In this document: positions 48,184 to 56,456 of the stretch, piece by piece
Position numbering within the stretch: position 1 is the first letter of the stretch
How the letters are laid out: each line of letters starts with the position of its first letter
NCBI GenBank assembly: GCA_910587505.1
Contig: CAJULD010000008.1
Coordinates: forward strand, 1-64,000
Length of the DNA: 64,000 bases
Reading direction: 5' to 3'
Origin: an uncultured Oscillospiraceae bacterium
GTDB taxonomy: Bacteria > Bacillota > Clostridia > Oscillospirales > Oscillospiraceae
Made by a program: the position numbers and the translations under genes
Notes under the pieces: generated by a model
Seen by the model: the letters and a program-made list of their open reading frames with translations, nothing else
What the model was told of the DNA's origin: nothing
Databases searched by the model: none

Positions 48184-48774
48184 ATGAAAATTGGCTGCGT
48201 GGTCATGGCCGCCGGGGACGCCCGGCGGTTCGGCGAGAACAAGCTGGCGGCGGATTTCGGCGGAAAGCCGCTGATCCTCCGGGCGCTGGAGGCGGTTCCG
48301 GCGGAAAAATTTTCCACCGTGGCGGTGGTAACCCAATATCCGGAGGTGGAGGATCTGGCGAGGCGGTTCCGGTTTCTCCCCGTCCGCAATCCCCATCCGG
48401 ACTGGGGCATCAGCCACACCATCCGTCTGGGGCTGGAGGCGATGGGGGAATGCGGCGCGGCGCTGTTCCAGGTGTCGGACCAGCCCCTGCTGCGGCGGGA
48501 AACCGTGGCGGCGGAGGTGGATTTTTTTCTGACCCACCCGGACAAGCTGGTGGGACTGAGCCACGGCGGCGTCCGGGGGAACCCCTGCATCTTTCCCGCG
48601 GCCTATTTCCCGGAGCTGCTGGCTCTGCGGGAGGATCACGGCGGCAGCAGCGTCATCCGCCGTCACCGGGAGGAGCTGCTGCTGTTCGAGACCGCGGCGG
48701 AGGAACTGGCGGACGCGGACACCCGCCAGGCGCTGGAGGCGATGGCGGCAGAGCGGAAGGGATCTCTTTTATGA
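48184..48774 (+). CDS. mocA: molybdenum cofactor cytidylyltransferase (MocA-like)
   Basis: A 196-residue NTP transferase that adds CMP to molybdopterin to give the cytosine dinucleotide cofactor used by XdhA-type enzymes. The nucleotide loop VMAAGDARRFGENKLAADFGG, the FQVSDQPLL metal site and GNPCIFP are typical of MocA. AGAGGAAGAAAGCG precedes the ATG. It is divergent from xdhA and overlaps the convergent acyltransferase end by 6 nt. Confidence 0.9.
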   Translation: MKIGCVVMAAGDARRFGENKLAADFGGKPLILRALEAVPAEKFSTVAVVTQYPEVEDLARRFRFLPVRNPHPDWGISHTIRLGLEAMGECGAALFQVSDQPLLRRETVAAEVDFFLTHPDKLVGLSHGGVRGNPCIFPAAYFPELLALREDHGGSSVIRRHREELLLFETAAEELADADTRQALEAMAAERKGSLL

Positions 48775-49851
48775 GTCCCTGACGCCGGAGGCCGGACGCT
48801 CTATGCCGTGACAGGAAAGCCCTCCCACGATGGGCAGCAGGACCCAGTAAATAATAAACTGCGCTTCTGGCCGCAGCCCCTTCAGAAGGGGAACCCGGTT
48901 CCGCACGATAATGAACATATGGGCCAGGGGGGAGTGCCAGAAATAGATGGATGCGCTGATGGTTCCCAGCCAGCGCAGCGCCGGCATTTTCAGCAGCTGC
49001 CTGCACGGCGGCAGGAAGAGGGCGCAGAAAACCGCCGCCGCGCAGACCAGGATGCTGACAGCCGGAATCATGCTGCCGGAGAGGAGCCGCGCACAGCACA
49101 TGCACACGCCGCACAGAAACAGCACCCACAGGGCGGCTCCTCCGGCCGCCAGCCGCCGCGTCTTTGCCGCGGCGGCGCTCCGTATGCTGTGAACTGCTTC
49201 ATACAGCCCCGCGCCCAGGAAAAAATTCAGAAAGCCCTCCCCGTTCTGAACATAGCAGAACGGAGCCTGGATATCCAGAAAAATCAGCAGGCAGCCCCAT
49301 AAGCTGAGCGCTCCGGTCAGAAAGCGGTAAAGCGCCGGGCGTCCGGCGGACAGTCTGACAACACAGTAGTAGACGACCCAGCATTGCAGCAGGATGCTGA
49401 CAAACCAAGTGGGCAGGTTGTAAGGATATACGTTGTCAAACCACCCCCAGGAGGTGGTCAGGGCGATTTTCAGCGTGGTTTTCCAGACGCCGGAGGCGGG
49501 AAGGCTGTGGGTGCAGGCCTTCAGGAACAGCATGCACAGATTGGTCAGGATATAGAGGGGATATATCTTTACCAGGCGGCGGCGCAGGAAGGCGAAAAAG
49601 GTAATCTGCCCCGCGGCGATTCTCTCCCGGTAGGAGCCGCTGAGTAAAAAGCCGCTGAGCAGAAAGAAGAAGCAGTTGCCCAGATATCCGCCGCAGGTAT
49701 AGAAAATGCCCAGAACCGGCGCGAAGCAGCCGTCGAACATGTCCCCGACATGGTAAAGTACGATTGTCAGGATAAAAAGCCCCCGCAGCGCGGTCAGCGA
49801 CGGATCATACGCGCCGTCCAGGCCGCCTCCATTTCGCAGCGTCTTCTTCAT
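48769..49851 (-). CDS. acyltransferase 3 family membrane protein
   Basis: A 360-residue protein with about ten hydrophobic segments. The N-terminus LTALRGLFILTIVLYHVGD contains the R-G and H expected for the acyltransferase 3 (OafA/NolL) family, and GNCFFFLLSGFLLSGSY is the usual second motif. It probably O-acetylates an exopolysaccharide or cell-wall sugar. GGGAGGAGGAGAAGG precedes the ATG. The target polysaccharide genes are not in the window. Confidence 0.9.
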   Translation of the reverse strand: MKKTLRNGGGLDGAYDPSLTALRGLFILTIVLYHVGDMFDGCFAPVLGIFYTCGGYLGNCFFFLLSGFLLSGSYRERIAAGQITFFAFLRRRLVKIYPLYILTNLCMLFLKACTHSLPASGVWKTTLKIALTTSWGWFDNVYPYNLPTWFVSILLQCWVVYYCVVRLSAGRPALYRFLTGALSLWGCLLIFLDIQAPFCYVQNGEGFLNFFLGAGLYEAVHSIRSAAAAKTRRLAAGGAALWVLFLCGVCMCCARLLSGSMIPAVSILVCAAAVFCALFLPPCRQLLKMPALRWLGTISASIYFWHSPLAHMFIIVRNRVPLLKGLRPEAQFIIYWVLLPIVGGLSCHGIERPASGVRDS

Positions 49852-49971
49852 GCCCTTCTCCTCCTCCCGGCAGTCCCGCTCTCATTATATCCGTTTCTGC
49901 CGGAAAACGCAAGGATGACCGGGAAGCTTTGCTGCCCGGTCACCTGTTTTGCCGTCTTGCCGGCGGCGGAC

Positions 49972-49997
49972 CTGCTTTTTCCTTACGGAAAAAGCAG
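49972..49997. repeat. 11-bp perfect hairpin upstream of MITE copy B
   Basis: CTGCTTTTTCC and GGAAAAAGCAG flank TTAC. Position is 10 bp left of MITE copy B. Region 49852-50007 otherwise shows only the upstream part of the acyltransferase gene and no gene. Confidence 0.65.
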
Positions 49998-50007
49998 CAA
50001 AAAGTTA

Positions 50008-50169
50008 GAAGCTGTACCAACAGGCGAAGCGCGCAGATTGGCGGGAAAAATTTTTGACCGGCAGGGAAGGAAAGCGCATGAATCCTGACGGATTTCAGGC
50101 TTTTCTCACACAGTCCGGACGGAAAGTTTTCCCGTCAGGATGCCTGCTCCCGCCTGTTGGTACAGCTTC
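50008..50169 (+). mobile_element. MITE-like element, copy B
   Basis: A 162-bp element with perfect terminal inverted repeats (20 bp counting one flanking base: AGAAGCTGTACCAACAGGCG at 50007-50026 and its complement at 50151-50170) and flanking TTA (50005-50007, 50170-50172) as 3-bp target duplication. The interior repeats the CCGGCAGGGAAGGAAAGCGC block of copy A. No coding capacity. It lies between the acyltransferase and degV. The following 50173-50256 holds only a GGCCGCC/GGCGGCC hairpin. Confidence 0.88.
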
Positions 50170-50256
50170 TTACGCAGGGAGGCCCTCCTGACGGCGTCAG
50201 GCCGCCGCAGGCGGCCCCGCGGGCAGGAAGCCCCGGAAAAGAGGGATGCTCCACCG

Positions 50257-51090
50257 TCAATATGCGGCGACAATCCCTCCGTCGTCGGCGTACACCGTGG
50301 AGATGCCGCCGGTGGACACGATCAGGATTTCGCCGAACCGGCAGCGCTTCTGAATTGTCTCCCGAAGGGACTCCGCCCGTTCCTGACAGTTGCAGTGGGC
50401 AAGAATCAGCCGCCGCCCCGCATGCTCCGCGTCCTCCGCCATCCGGGACACCATCCGCGCCAGGGTCTGCCGAATGGAAAGGCCCTGACCCAGCTTTTCA
50501 ATCTCTCCCTCCGGCGTGGCCCCGCACAGCAGCTTCACCCGCAACGCACCGGTCACCAGCGCCTGCATCCTGGTCAGCCGCCCGTTCTTTCGCAGATTGT
50601 CCAGATTTTCCAGCACGAACAGAGTCTTCATCCGGTTGATATAGGCCTCCGTTTTTTCCACCACCTGGGCGAAGGGCAGACCCCGGCCCGCCAGCTCCCG
50701 GACCAGCAGCGCAATCTGCGCCTGTCCCGAGGAAGCGGAGCGGGAGTTGAATACGTGCACGTTCCCCCCGCCCCCCTCCTCCCGGTAAATGGCCCGTGCC
50801 TGCATGGCGGCGTTGTAGGAGCCGGAGAGCTGACCGGACAGAGTGATAACGTAGTTATCCCCACCGTCCAGAAATTGCTCGAGATACATGGAGGGGGAAG
50901 GGCACGCCGTCTTGGGCGCGTCGGGCCAGGCCCGCATTTTTTGCAGCAGTTCTCCCTGGCGGAAGTCCTCGCCGTCCACCACGGTCTCCGCGCCCACCTG
51001 GATGGTGAGGGGCACTTTTCGGATGCAGGGATCTGCCCGCAGCTCTGTGGGCAGGTCCGTGCAGCTATCGCAGATCAGTCTATATGTCAT
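50257..51090 (-). CDS. DegV family fatty-acid-binding protein
   Basis: A 277-residue DegV/FakB-type protein, which binds a fatty acid for phosphorylation by FakA. The N-terminus YRLICDSCTDLPTELRADP and the SGQLSGSYNAAMQA segment are typical, with the C-terminal EILIVSTGGISTVYADDGGI. No fakA-like gene is adjacent. ATG 51090 has AGGTGG 8 nt upstream; an upstream GTG at 51102 lacks a proper SD. Confidence 0.93.
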   Translation of the reverse strand: MTYRLICDSCTDLPTELRADPCIRKVPLTIQVGAETVVDGEDFRQGELLQKMRAWPDAPKTACPSPSMYLEQFLDGGDNYVITLSGQLSGSYNAAMQARAIYREEGGGGNVHVFNSRSASSGQAQIALLVRELAGRGLPFAQVVEKTEAYINRMKTLFVLENLDNLRKNGRLTRMQALVTGALRVKLLCGATPEGEIEKLGQGLSIRQTLARMVSRMAEDAEHAGRRLILAHCNCQERAESLRETIQKRCRFGEILIVSTGGISTVYADDGGIVAAY

Positions 51091-51292
51091 CTCAAAAACC
51101 ACCTAAAGTAATATGGTTAATTAGATTATATCGTATAATAGAAAAATGTCAAGCCTTTATCGGCGCTGCGCCGGGAAATGAGCGTACCCACAATGCACAA
51201 AAAAGCGGCGCAAAATTTTACTGTTGCGACAAAATTGAAAATCAATCCCGAAAAAGAGGCCGGACGCTCTGTTCTATAACGGCGGGGTATGG

Positions 51293-51298
51293 TATAAT
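51293..51298 (+). promoter_or_regulatory. -10 element of the udp operon promoter
   Basis: TGG-TATAAT (51290-51298), an extended -10 with a weak -35, is 18 nt upstream of MITE copy C. The udp leader would be about 210 nt and include the MITE. Confidence 0.55.
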
Positions 51299-51315
51299 GA
51301 AAAAACCGGCAGTCA

Positions 51316-51475
51316 GAAGCTCTGCCAGCAGGCGGGAGCACACATCCAGGCAGAAAAATTTCCGTCCGGACTGCGTCAGCAAAGCCTGAAATCCGTCAGG
51401 ATTCTGCGCTTTCCTTCCCTGCCGGTTAAAAATTTTTCCCGTCAGCCTGCACACTTTGCCTGTTGGTACAGCTTC
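51316..51475 (-). mobile_element. MITE-like element, copy C (inverted)
   Basis: A 160-bp element in the opposite orientation to copies A and B. The ends (GAAGCTCTGCCAGCAGGC at left and the complement of GAAGCTGTACCAACAGGC at right) differ at three positions. Flanks TCA (51313-51315) and TCC (51476-51478) are an imperfect 3-bp duplication. It lies in the 5' leader of udp. The rest of 51103-51315 has the two divergent-promoter regions and no gene. Confidence 0.82.
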
Positions 51476-51515
51476 TCCGTTTCAGCATCAGATAAAGAAG
51501 GATGGGTGAAAGACG

Positions 51516-52304
51516 ATGAAAAACTATTCCGAAGACGCCAGCCGCCTCTACCACATTCAGGTGGCCCCCGGCGAGGTGGGCCGCTATGTGATTCTTCCCG
51601 GAGACCCCAAACGGTCGGTCAAAATCGCACAGCATTTTGACAATCCCGTGCTGGTGGCGGACAACCGGGAGTACGTAACCTATACCGGCACGCTGGACGG
51701 AGTGAAGGTAAGCGTCACCTCCACCGGCATCGGCGGCCCCTCCGCCGCCATTGCCATGGAGGAGCTGGTCCGGTGCGGCGCGGACACCTTCCTCCGGGTG
51801 GGTACCTGCGGCGGGATGCAGACGCCGGTGCAGAGCGGCGACATCGTGGTCGCTACCGGCGCGATCCGCATGGAGGGCACCAGCCGGGAATACGCGCCCA
51901 TTGAGTATCCCGCCGTGACGGATTTGACGGTGGCCAACGCCCTGGTGGCCGCCGCGAAAAGGAAGAGCTTCCCCTTCCACGCCGGGGTGGTCCAGAGCAA
52001 GGACTCCTTCTATGGCCAGCACGAGCCGGAGGTCAAACCGGTTAGCTATGAGCTGCTCAGCAGATGGGAGGCCTGGAAGCGCATGGGCTGTCTGGCCAGC
52101 GAAATGGAGTCGGCGGCGCTGTTCATTGCGGCAGGCTGCCTGCATGTCCGCTGCGGCGCATGCTTCCTGGTGGTGGCCAACCAGGAGCGGGAGCGGCTGG
52201 GGCTGGAGAACCCGGTGGTCCACGACACCGACGGGGCCATCCAGGTGGCCGTGGAGGCCATCCGGCAGCTGATCCGGACGGACCGGGAAAAGGAAGCGCG
52301 GTGA
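51516..52304 (+). CDS. udp: uridine phosphorylase
   Basis: A 262-residue nucleoside phosphorylase that splits uridine to uracil and ribose-1-phosphate. The start ([20 protein letters not shown]) and phosphate loop, RVGTCGG, the [12 protein letters not shown] segment and EMESAAL active-site loop are characteristic of Udp. GAAGGATGGGTGAAAG precedes the ATG. First gene of udp-deoC-cdd, a pyrimidine nucleoside salvage operon. Confidence 0.95.
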   Translation: MKNYSEDASRLYHIQVAPGEVGRYVILPGDPKRSVKIAQHFDNPVLVADNREYVTYTGTLDGVKVSVTSTGIGGPSAAIAMEELVRCGADTFLRVGTCGGMQTPVQSGDIVVATGAIRMEGTSREYAPIEYPAVTDLTVANALVAAAKRKSFPFHAGVVQSKDSFYGQHEPEVKPVSYELLSRWEAWKRMGCLASEMESAALFIAAGCLHVRCGACFLVVANQERERLGLENPVVHDTDGAIQVAVEAIRQLIRTDREKEAR

Positions 52305-52963
52305 TAAATATGGACGGGAAAGAAATTTTAAGGCACGTGGACCACACGCTGCTTTCCCAGACCGCCACATGGGAGGAGATCCGGCAGGTCTGCGGCGAGG
52401 CGGCGCAGTACGGGACCGCCTCCGTCTGTATACCGCCCTGCTATGTGAAGCAGGCCGCCGGGTATGTCCGGGGGGAAACGGCGATCTGCACGGTCATCGG
52501 CTTTCCCAACGGAAACCCGACCACCGCCGCCAAGGTCTTCGAGGCCGGGGAGGCCCTTGCCCACGGCGCGTCGGAGATCGACATGGTTATCAACCTGGGG
52601 TGGCTGCGTGACGGACAGTATTCTCTTGTGGAGGAGGAGATCCGCGCGCTGAAGGCCGTCTGCGGGGACAGAATCCTGAAGGTAATCGTTGAGACCTGCC
52701 TGCTGACGGAGGAGGAAAAGATCCGGATGTGCGAACTGGTCACAGCGGCCGGCGCGGACTATATCAAGACCTCCACCGGCTTCTCCAGGGCGGGAGCCAC
52801 CTTCGCGGACGTGGCGCTGTTCGCCCGGCACATCGGGCCCGGCGTGAAAATCAAGGCGGCCGGGGGAATCTCCTCCCTGGAGGACGCGGAGAAATTCCTG
52901 TCACTGGGCGCGGACCGTCTGGGCTCCAGCCGGATCGTAAAGCTGGTAACGGAAAACGGGTAA
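52301..52963 (+). CDS. deoC: deoxyribose-phosphate aldolase
   Basis: A 220-residue class I aldolase splitting deoxyribose-5-phosphate to acetaldehyde and glyceraldehyde-3-phosphate. The start ([14 protein letters not shown]), the catalytic lysine loop ([13 protein letters not shown]) and the IKTSTGF loop with Schiff-base Lys, ending KIKAAGGIS, are all present. A GTG at 52301 overlaps the udp stop and has AGGA 6 nt upstream; ATG 52310 is a weaker alternative because its SD is 15 nt away. Confidence 0.95.
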   Translation: MINMDGKEILRHVDHTLLSQTATWEEIRQVCGEAAQYGTASVCIPPCYVKQAAGYVRGETAICTVIGFPNGNPTTAAKVFEAGEALAHGASEIDMVINLGWLRDGQYSLVEEEIRALKAVCGDRILKVIVETCLLTEEEKIRMCELVTAAGADYIKTSTGFSRAGATFADVALFARHIGPGVKIKAAGGISSLEDAEKFLSLGADRLGSSRIVKLVTENG

Positions 52964-52978
52964 GAAAGGCGGTAAAAA

Positions 52979-53398
52979 ATGGATCAGGCAATGGTGGAAA
53001 GACTGATTGAAACGGCCATCTCCCAGCTGAAATTTTCCTACGCCCCCTACTCCCGTTTCAAGGTGGGCGCGGCCCTCCTGACTGCGGAGGGAAAGATTTA
53101 TACCGGCTGCAACATCGAAAACGCCGCCTATGCGCCCACCAACTGCGCGGAGCGCACCGCCTTCTTCAAGGCCGTCAGCGAGGGAGAGCGGTCCTTCCGG
53201 GCCATATGCGTCGCAGGAGGAAAGGACGGCGTGCTGACGGAGTACGCCGCCCCCTGCGGTGTATGCCGGCAGGTAATGATGGAGTTTTGCAGCCCGGACA
53301 GCTTTCAGATCATTCTGGCCGTCAGCCGGGAGCAGTATGAGATTTTCACGCTGGGGCAGCTGCTCCCCCAGGGCTTCGGGCCAGGCAACCTGCAATAG
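52979..53398 (+). CDS. cdd: cytidine deaminase
   Basis: A 139-residue zinc enzyme converting cytidine to uridine, which then feeds Udp. The zinc ligands and catalytic Glu are in the CAERTA and PCGVCRQ motifs. YAPYSRFKVGAALL and GCNIENAAY are also typical. It starts 15 nt after deoC with AGAAAGGCGG upstream. A strong terminator follows. Confidence 0.96.
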   Translation: MDQAMVERLIETAISQLKFSYAPYSRFKVGAALLTAEGKIYTGCNIENAAYAPTNCAERTAFFKAVSEGERSFRAICVAGGKDGVLTEYAAPCGVCRQVMMEFCSPDSFQIILAVSREQYEIFTLGQLLPQGFGPGNLQ

Positions 53399-53414
53399 GC
53401 CGGACGGATAGAAG

Positions 53415-53455
53415 AGCGCGTCCGCCGGGGAGCTTCCGGCAGACGCGCTTTTTTA
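53415..53455 (+). terminator. intrinsic terminator after cdd
   Basis: AGCGCGTCcGCCGG pairs with CCGGCaGACGCGCT, with a GGAGCTT loop, followed by TTTTTT. Ends the udp-deoC-cdd operon. From here to 53758 I see no gene and no strong motif. Confidence 0.88.
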
Positions 53456-53758
53456 TGATTTCCCGACGGGTGCTTTTTCAGGTAGTTGCCGTCGAATAAT
53501 CTGAAAACCGGCAAATTCCGGTAGGGGGAAGCGCAGCGGCGGCGGTCCGGCTGACAATATTTTTCATGGCAATTCCTCCATTAACAGGGAACAGGCGACA
53601 GAATTCTCACGTTTTTTATCATTATCCGGGGAATATGTATCCTGTTTGTATCAAAGTTTTATCCTTTTTGTAAGCTTTCCCGGGGATCCGGAGGGCCCGC
53701 AGGTTCCCACCGGATGCATAAATTCTGAAAAATGTTTTCCGGATTGTGCTGTTTTTGC

Positions 53759-53788
53759 TTGACAGAATGCAGGTGGAGCGAGTATTAT
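53759..53788 (+). promoter_or_regulatory. promoter of rny
   Basis: -35 TTGACA (53759-53764), 18-nt spacer, -10 TATTAT (53783-53788), start near 53796, about 120 nt before the ATG. Confidence 0.75.
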
Positions 53789-53803
53789 TGAATAGGATTT
53801 TTG

Positions 53804-53863
53804 TCGGCGGATAAAAAGGGGTATCCGCCGATTATTTCCGCGTCCGGCGCGGTTCGCCGGACG
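53804..53863 (+). repeat. two perfect hairpins in the rny leader
   Basis: Hairpin 1 is TCGGCGGATA/TATCCGCCGA (53804-53831, 8-nt loop); hairpin 2 is CGTCCGGCG/CGCCGGACG (53841-53863, 5-nt loop). Both lie in the predicted 5' UTR. They could stabilise the mRNA or be autoregulatory targets of RNase Y; that is an inference. Confidence 0.7.
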
Positions 53864-53917
53864 GGCAAAAAGCCCCATACCATAAAACAAAAGTAAAAAC
53901 AGGAGGAAGATTGTTTC

Positions 53918-55483
53918 ATGCCACAATTAGAAATTGGCCTGTTCTGGGTCATAATCTTGTTTGTGGTCGCGATTCTGGCATGTATCGGTTGCTTTGTTGC
54001 CGGACAGATTCACCGCAAGAAGTTTGCGGAACGGGAAATCTCCGGCGCGGAGGAAGAGGCGCGCCGCATCATCAACGAGGCCATCAAGGCCTCCGAGGGG
54101 AAAAAGCGGGAAGCTCTTCTGGAGGCCAAGGAGGAAATCCTGCGCAGCCGCACCGAATACGAAAAGGAAGAGAAGAGCCGCCGCGCCGATTTGCAGAAGC
54201 AGGAGCGCCGGTTACAGCAGAAGGAAGAAAACCTGGATCGCAAGACCGAGAACATTGAGAAAAAAGAGGAAGCCCTGACCCAGAAGCACGCCGCCGCCGA
54301 CAAGGCCCAGGAGGAAATTGATCTCATCAAGCGCAGTCAGACCGAGATGCTCGAGCGTATCTCCGGCTTTACCGTGGAGGAGGCCAAGCAGTACCTCATT
54401 TCCCAGGTGGAGGGCGAGGTCACCCACGAGACGGCGCTGAAGATCAAGGAAATCGAGGCCCGCGCCAAGGAGGAAGCCGACCAGCGCGCCAGGGAAATCG
54501 TTGCCACCGCCATTCAGCGCTGCGCCGCCGATCACGCGTCCGAAATCACCGTCAGTGTGGTACCCCTGCCCAATGACGAGATGAAGGGCCGCATTATCGG
54601 CCGTGAGGGCCGCAACATCCGCACCATCGAGACCCTGACCGGCGTGGACCTCATCATCGACGACACGCCGGAGGCCATTACCGTCTCCTGCTTCGAACCG
54701 GTCCGCCGGGAAGTGGCCCGGGTGGCGCTGGAGAAGCTGATTGCCGACGGGCGCATCCATCCCACCCACATTGAGGAGATGGTGGAAAAGGCCCGTCGGG
54801 AGGTGGACGCCGTCATCAAAAGCGAGGGCGAGCGGGCCGCCTTTGAGACCGGCGTCCGGGGCCTTCACCCGGAGGTGGTCAGGATGCTGGGCCGTCTCCA
54901 CTACCGCACCAGTTACGGGCAGAACGTATTGCAGCACTCCATCGAGGTCAGCCATATCGCGGGACTCATGGCCTCTGAGCTGGGTCTGGATGTCCACGCC
55001 GCCAAGCGGGCGGGACTGCTCCACGACATCGGCAAGGCGCTGGATCACGAGTACGAGGGAACCCATGTGATGCTGGGCGTGGAGTTCTGCCGGAAGTACA
55101 AGGAGAAAGAGGACATCCTTAACGCCATTCAGGCCCACCACGGCGACGTGGAGTGCAGGACACTGATGGCCTGCCTGGTCCAGGCGGCGGACGCGGTCAG
55201 CGCGGCCCGGCCCGGCGCACGGCGGGAGAATCTGGAGAACTATATCAAGCGTCTGGAGAAGCTGGAGGAAATTACCGGGACCTATCCCGGCGTGGAGAAG
55301 AGCTACGCCATCCAGGCGGGCCGCGAGGTCCGGGTCATGGTCCGGCCCGAGGCCGTCAGCGAGGATCAGATGGTGATTCTCGCCAGGGACCTGGCCAGGA
55401 AGATCGAAAGCGAGCTGGAGTATCCCGGACAGATCAAGGTTCATGTCATCCGGGAGACAAAAGTTGTCGAATATGCAAAATGA
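53918..55483 (+). CDS. rny: ribonuclease Y
   Basis: A 521-residue membrane-anchored endoribonuclease that starts mRNA decay. Residues 4-26 are a transmembrane helix ([19 protein letters not shown]); a long coiled coil follows to about 200; a KH domain ([15 protein letters not shown]) and an HD domain ([14 protein letters not shown]) complete the enzyme. Length matches the family. AGGAGGAAGATTG precedes the ATG. Confidence 0.97.
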   Translation: MPQLEIGLFWVIILFVVAILACIGCFVAGQIHRKKFAEREISGAEEEARRIINEAIKASEGKKREALLEAKEEILRSRTEYEKEEKSRRADLQKQERRLQQKEENLDRKTENIEKKEEALTQKHAAADKAQEEIDLIKRSQTEMLERISGFTVEEAKQYLISQVEGEVTHETALKIKEIEARAKEEADQRAREIVATAIQRCAADHASEITVSVVPLPNDEMKGRIIGREGRNIRTIETLTGVDLIIDDTPEAITVSCFEPVRREVARVALEKLIADGRIHPTHIEEMVEKARREVDAVIKSEGERAAFETGVRGLHPEVVRMLGRLHYRTSYGQNVLQHSIEVSHIAGLMASELGLDVHAAKRAGLLHDIGKALDHEYEGTHVMLGVEFCRKYKEKEDILNAIQAHHGDVECRTLMACLVQAADAVSAARPGARRENLENYIKRLEKLEEITGTYPGVEKSYAIQAGREVRVMVRPEAVSEDQMVILARDLARKIESELEYPGQIKVHVIRETKVVEYAK

Positions 55484-55487
55484 AAAC

Positions 55488-55518
55488 ATGGAGGCCGCCC
55501 CTACGGGGCGGCCTCCAT
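55488..55518 (+). terminator. hairpin after rny (weak terminator)
   Basis: A perfect 14-bp stem ATGGAGGCCGCCCC/GGGGCGGCCTCCAT with a 3-nt loop, 5 bp after the rny stop. Followed by CTGCTTTCTG, not a strong T-run, so it may act as 3' stabiliser. Confidence 0.65.
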
Positions 55519-55580
55519 CTGCTTTCTGCGGCCCCGGAATTTCAGCTCGCGCGCGGAGTGCGGGAGAATCGCTTCCAATC

Positions 55581-55614
55581 TTACATCAATGTAAGCTTTC
55601 TTCCTATTTTGTAA
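55581..55614 (+). promoter_or_regulatory. BceR-like operator upstream of the ABC transporter
   Basis: TTACATCAATGTAA (55581-55594) is a perfect dyad that equals the BceR-family consensus TnACA-N4-TGTAA. A degenerate second copy TTCCTATTTTGTAA (55601-55614) starts exactly 20 bp later, two helical turns. A TATAAT -10 (55648-55653) follows with a poor -35 (TGGAAC, 17 nt away), the arrangement expected for an activated promoter. Confidence 0.7.
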
Positions 55615-55688
55615 GGTAAACCGATGGAACGGAGAAAAAAGATAAGGTATAATAATGCCTGCAAACAAACCCCAAGGAGGAAAAAGTC

Positions 55689-56456
55689 ATGCCAATCCTG
55701 CAAGTCCGCGATCTGAAAAAAATCTATACCACCCGCTTCGGCGGTCAGCATGTCCAGGCGCTTACCAGCGTCAACTTCGCCGTGGAGCCCGGCGAGTACG
55801 TGGCCATTATGGGCGAGTCCGGCTCCGGCAAGACCACGCTGCTGAACATTCTTGCCGCCCTGGATAAGCCCACCAGCGGGCAGGTGCTGCTGGACGGACG
55901 CGACATCGTCACCATCAGGGAGAAGGACATCGCCGCCTTCCGGCGGGACCATCTGGGCTTTGTGTTTCAGGACTTCAATCTTCTGGACACCTTTTCCATC
56001 CAGGACAATATTCTCCTCCCGCTGGTTCTGGCGGGGAGGACCTGGAAGGAGATGGAATCCCGCCTGCTCCCCCTGGCCCGGCGGCTGGGCATTGCCGAGC
56101 TGCTGAAAAAGTACCCCTATGAGGTCTCCGGGGGCCAGAAGCAGCGGGTGGCGGTGGCACGGGCGCTCATCACCGGCCCCAGAATCGTCCTGGCCGACGA
56201 GCCCACCGGGGCTCTGGACAGCAAGGCCACCGACAGCCTTCTGAGCCTTTTTGATCAGGTCAACGGCGAGGGTCAGACCATCCTCATGGTCACCCACTCC
56301 ACCAAAGCCGCCAGCCACGCCAGGCGGGTCATGTTCATCCGGGACGGCGAGGTGTTCCACCAGATTTACAGGGGCGTCAGCTCCACTGAGGAAATGTACC
56401 AGAAGATCTCCGACACTCTGACCCTGCTTGCCGCCGGAGGTGAGGAAGATGCGTAA
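55689..56456 (+). CDS. BceA-like ABC transporter ATPase
   Basis: A 255-residue ATPase of the MacB/BceA-type with Walker A GESGSGKTTLLN near residue 37, the Q-loop VFQDFNLLD, signature SGGQKQRVAVARAL and Walker B IVLADEPTGALD. It pairs with the FtsX-type permease that overlaps its end by 8 nt. Such pairs remove or detect peptide antibiotics that target cell-wall lipid intermediates. AAGGAGGAAAAAGTC precedes the ATG. Confidence 0.94.
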   Translation: MPILQVRDLKKIYTTRFGGQHVQALTSVNFAVEPGEYVAIMGESGSGKTTLLNILAALDKPTSGQVLLDGRDIVTIREKDIAAFRRDHLGFVFQDFNLLDTFSIQDNILLPLVLAGRTWKEMESRLLPLARRLGIAELLKKYPYEVSGGQKQRVAVARALITGPRIVLADEPTGALDSKATDSLLSLFDQVNGEGQTILMVTHSTKAASHARRVMFIRDGEVFHQIYRGVSSTEEMYQKISDTLTLLAAGGEEDA

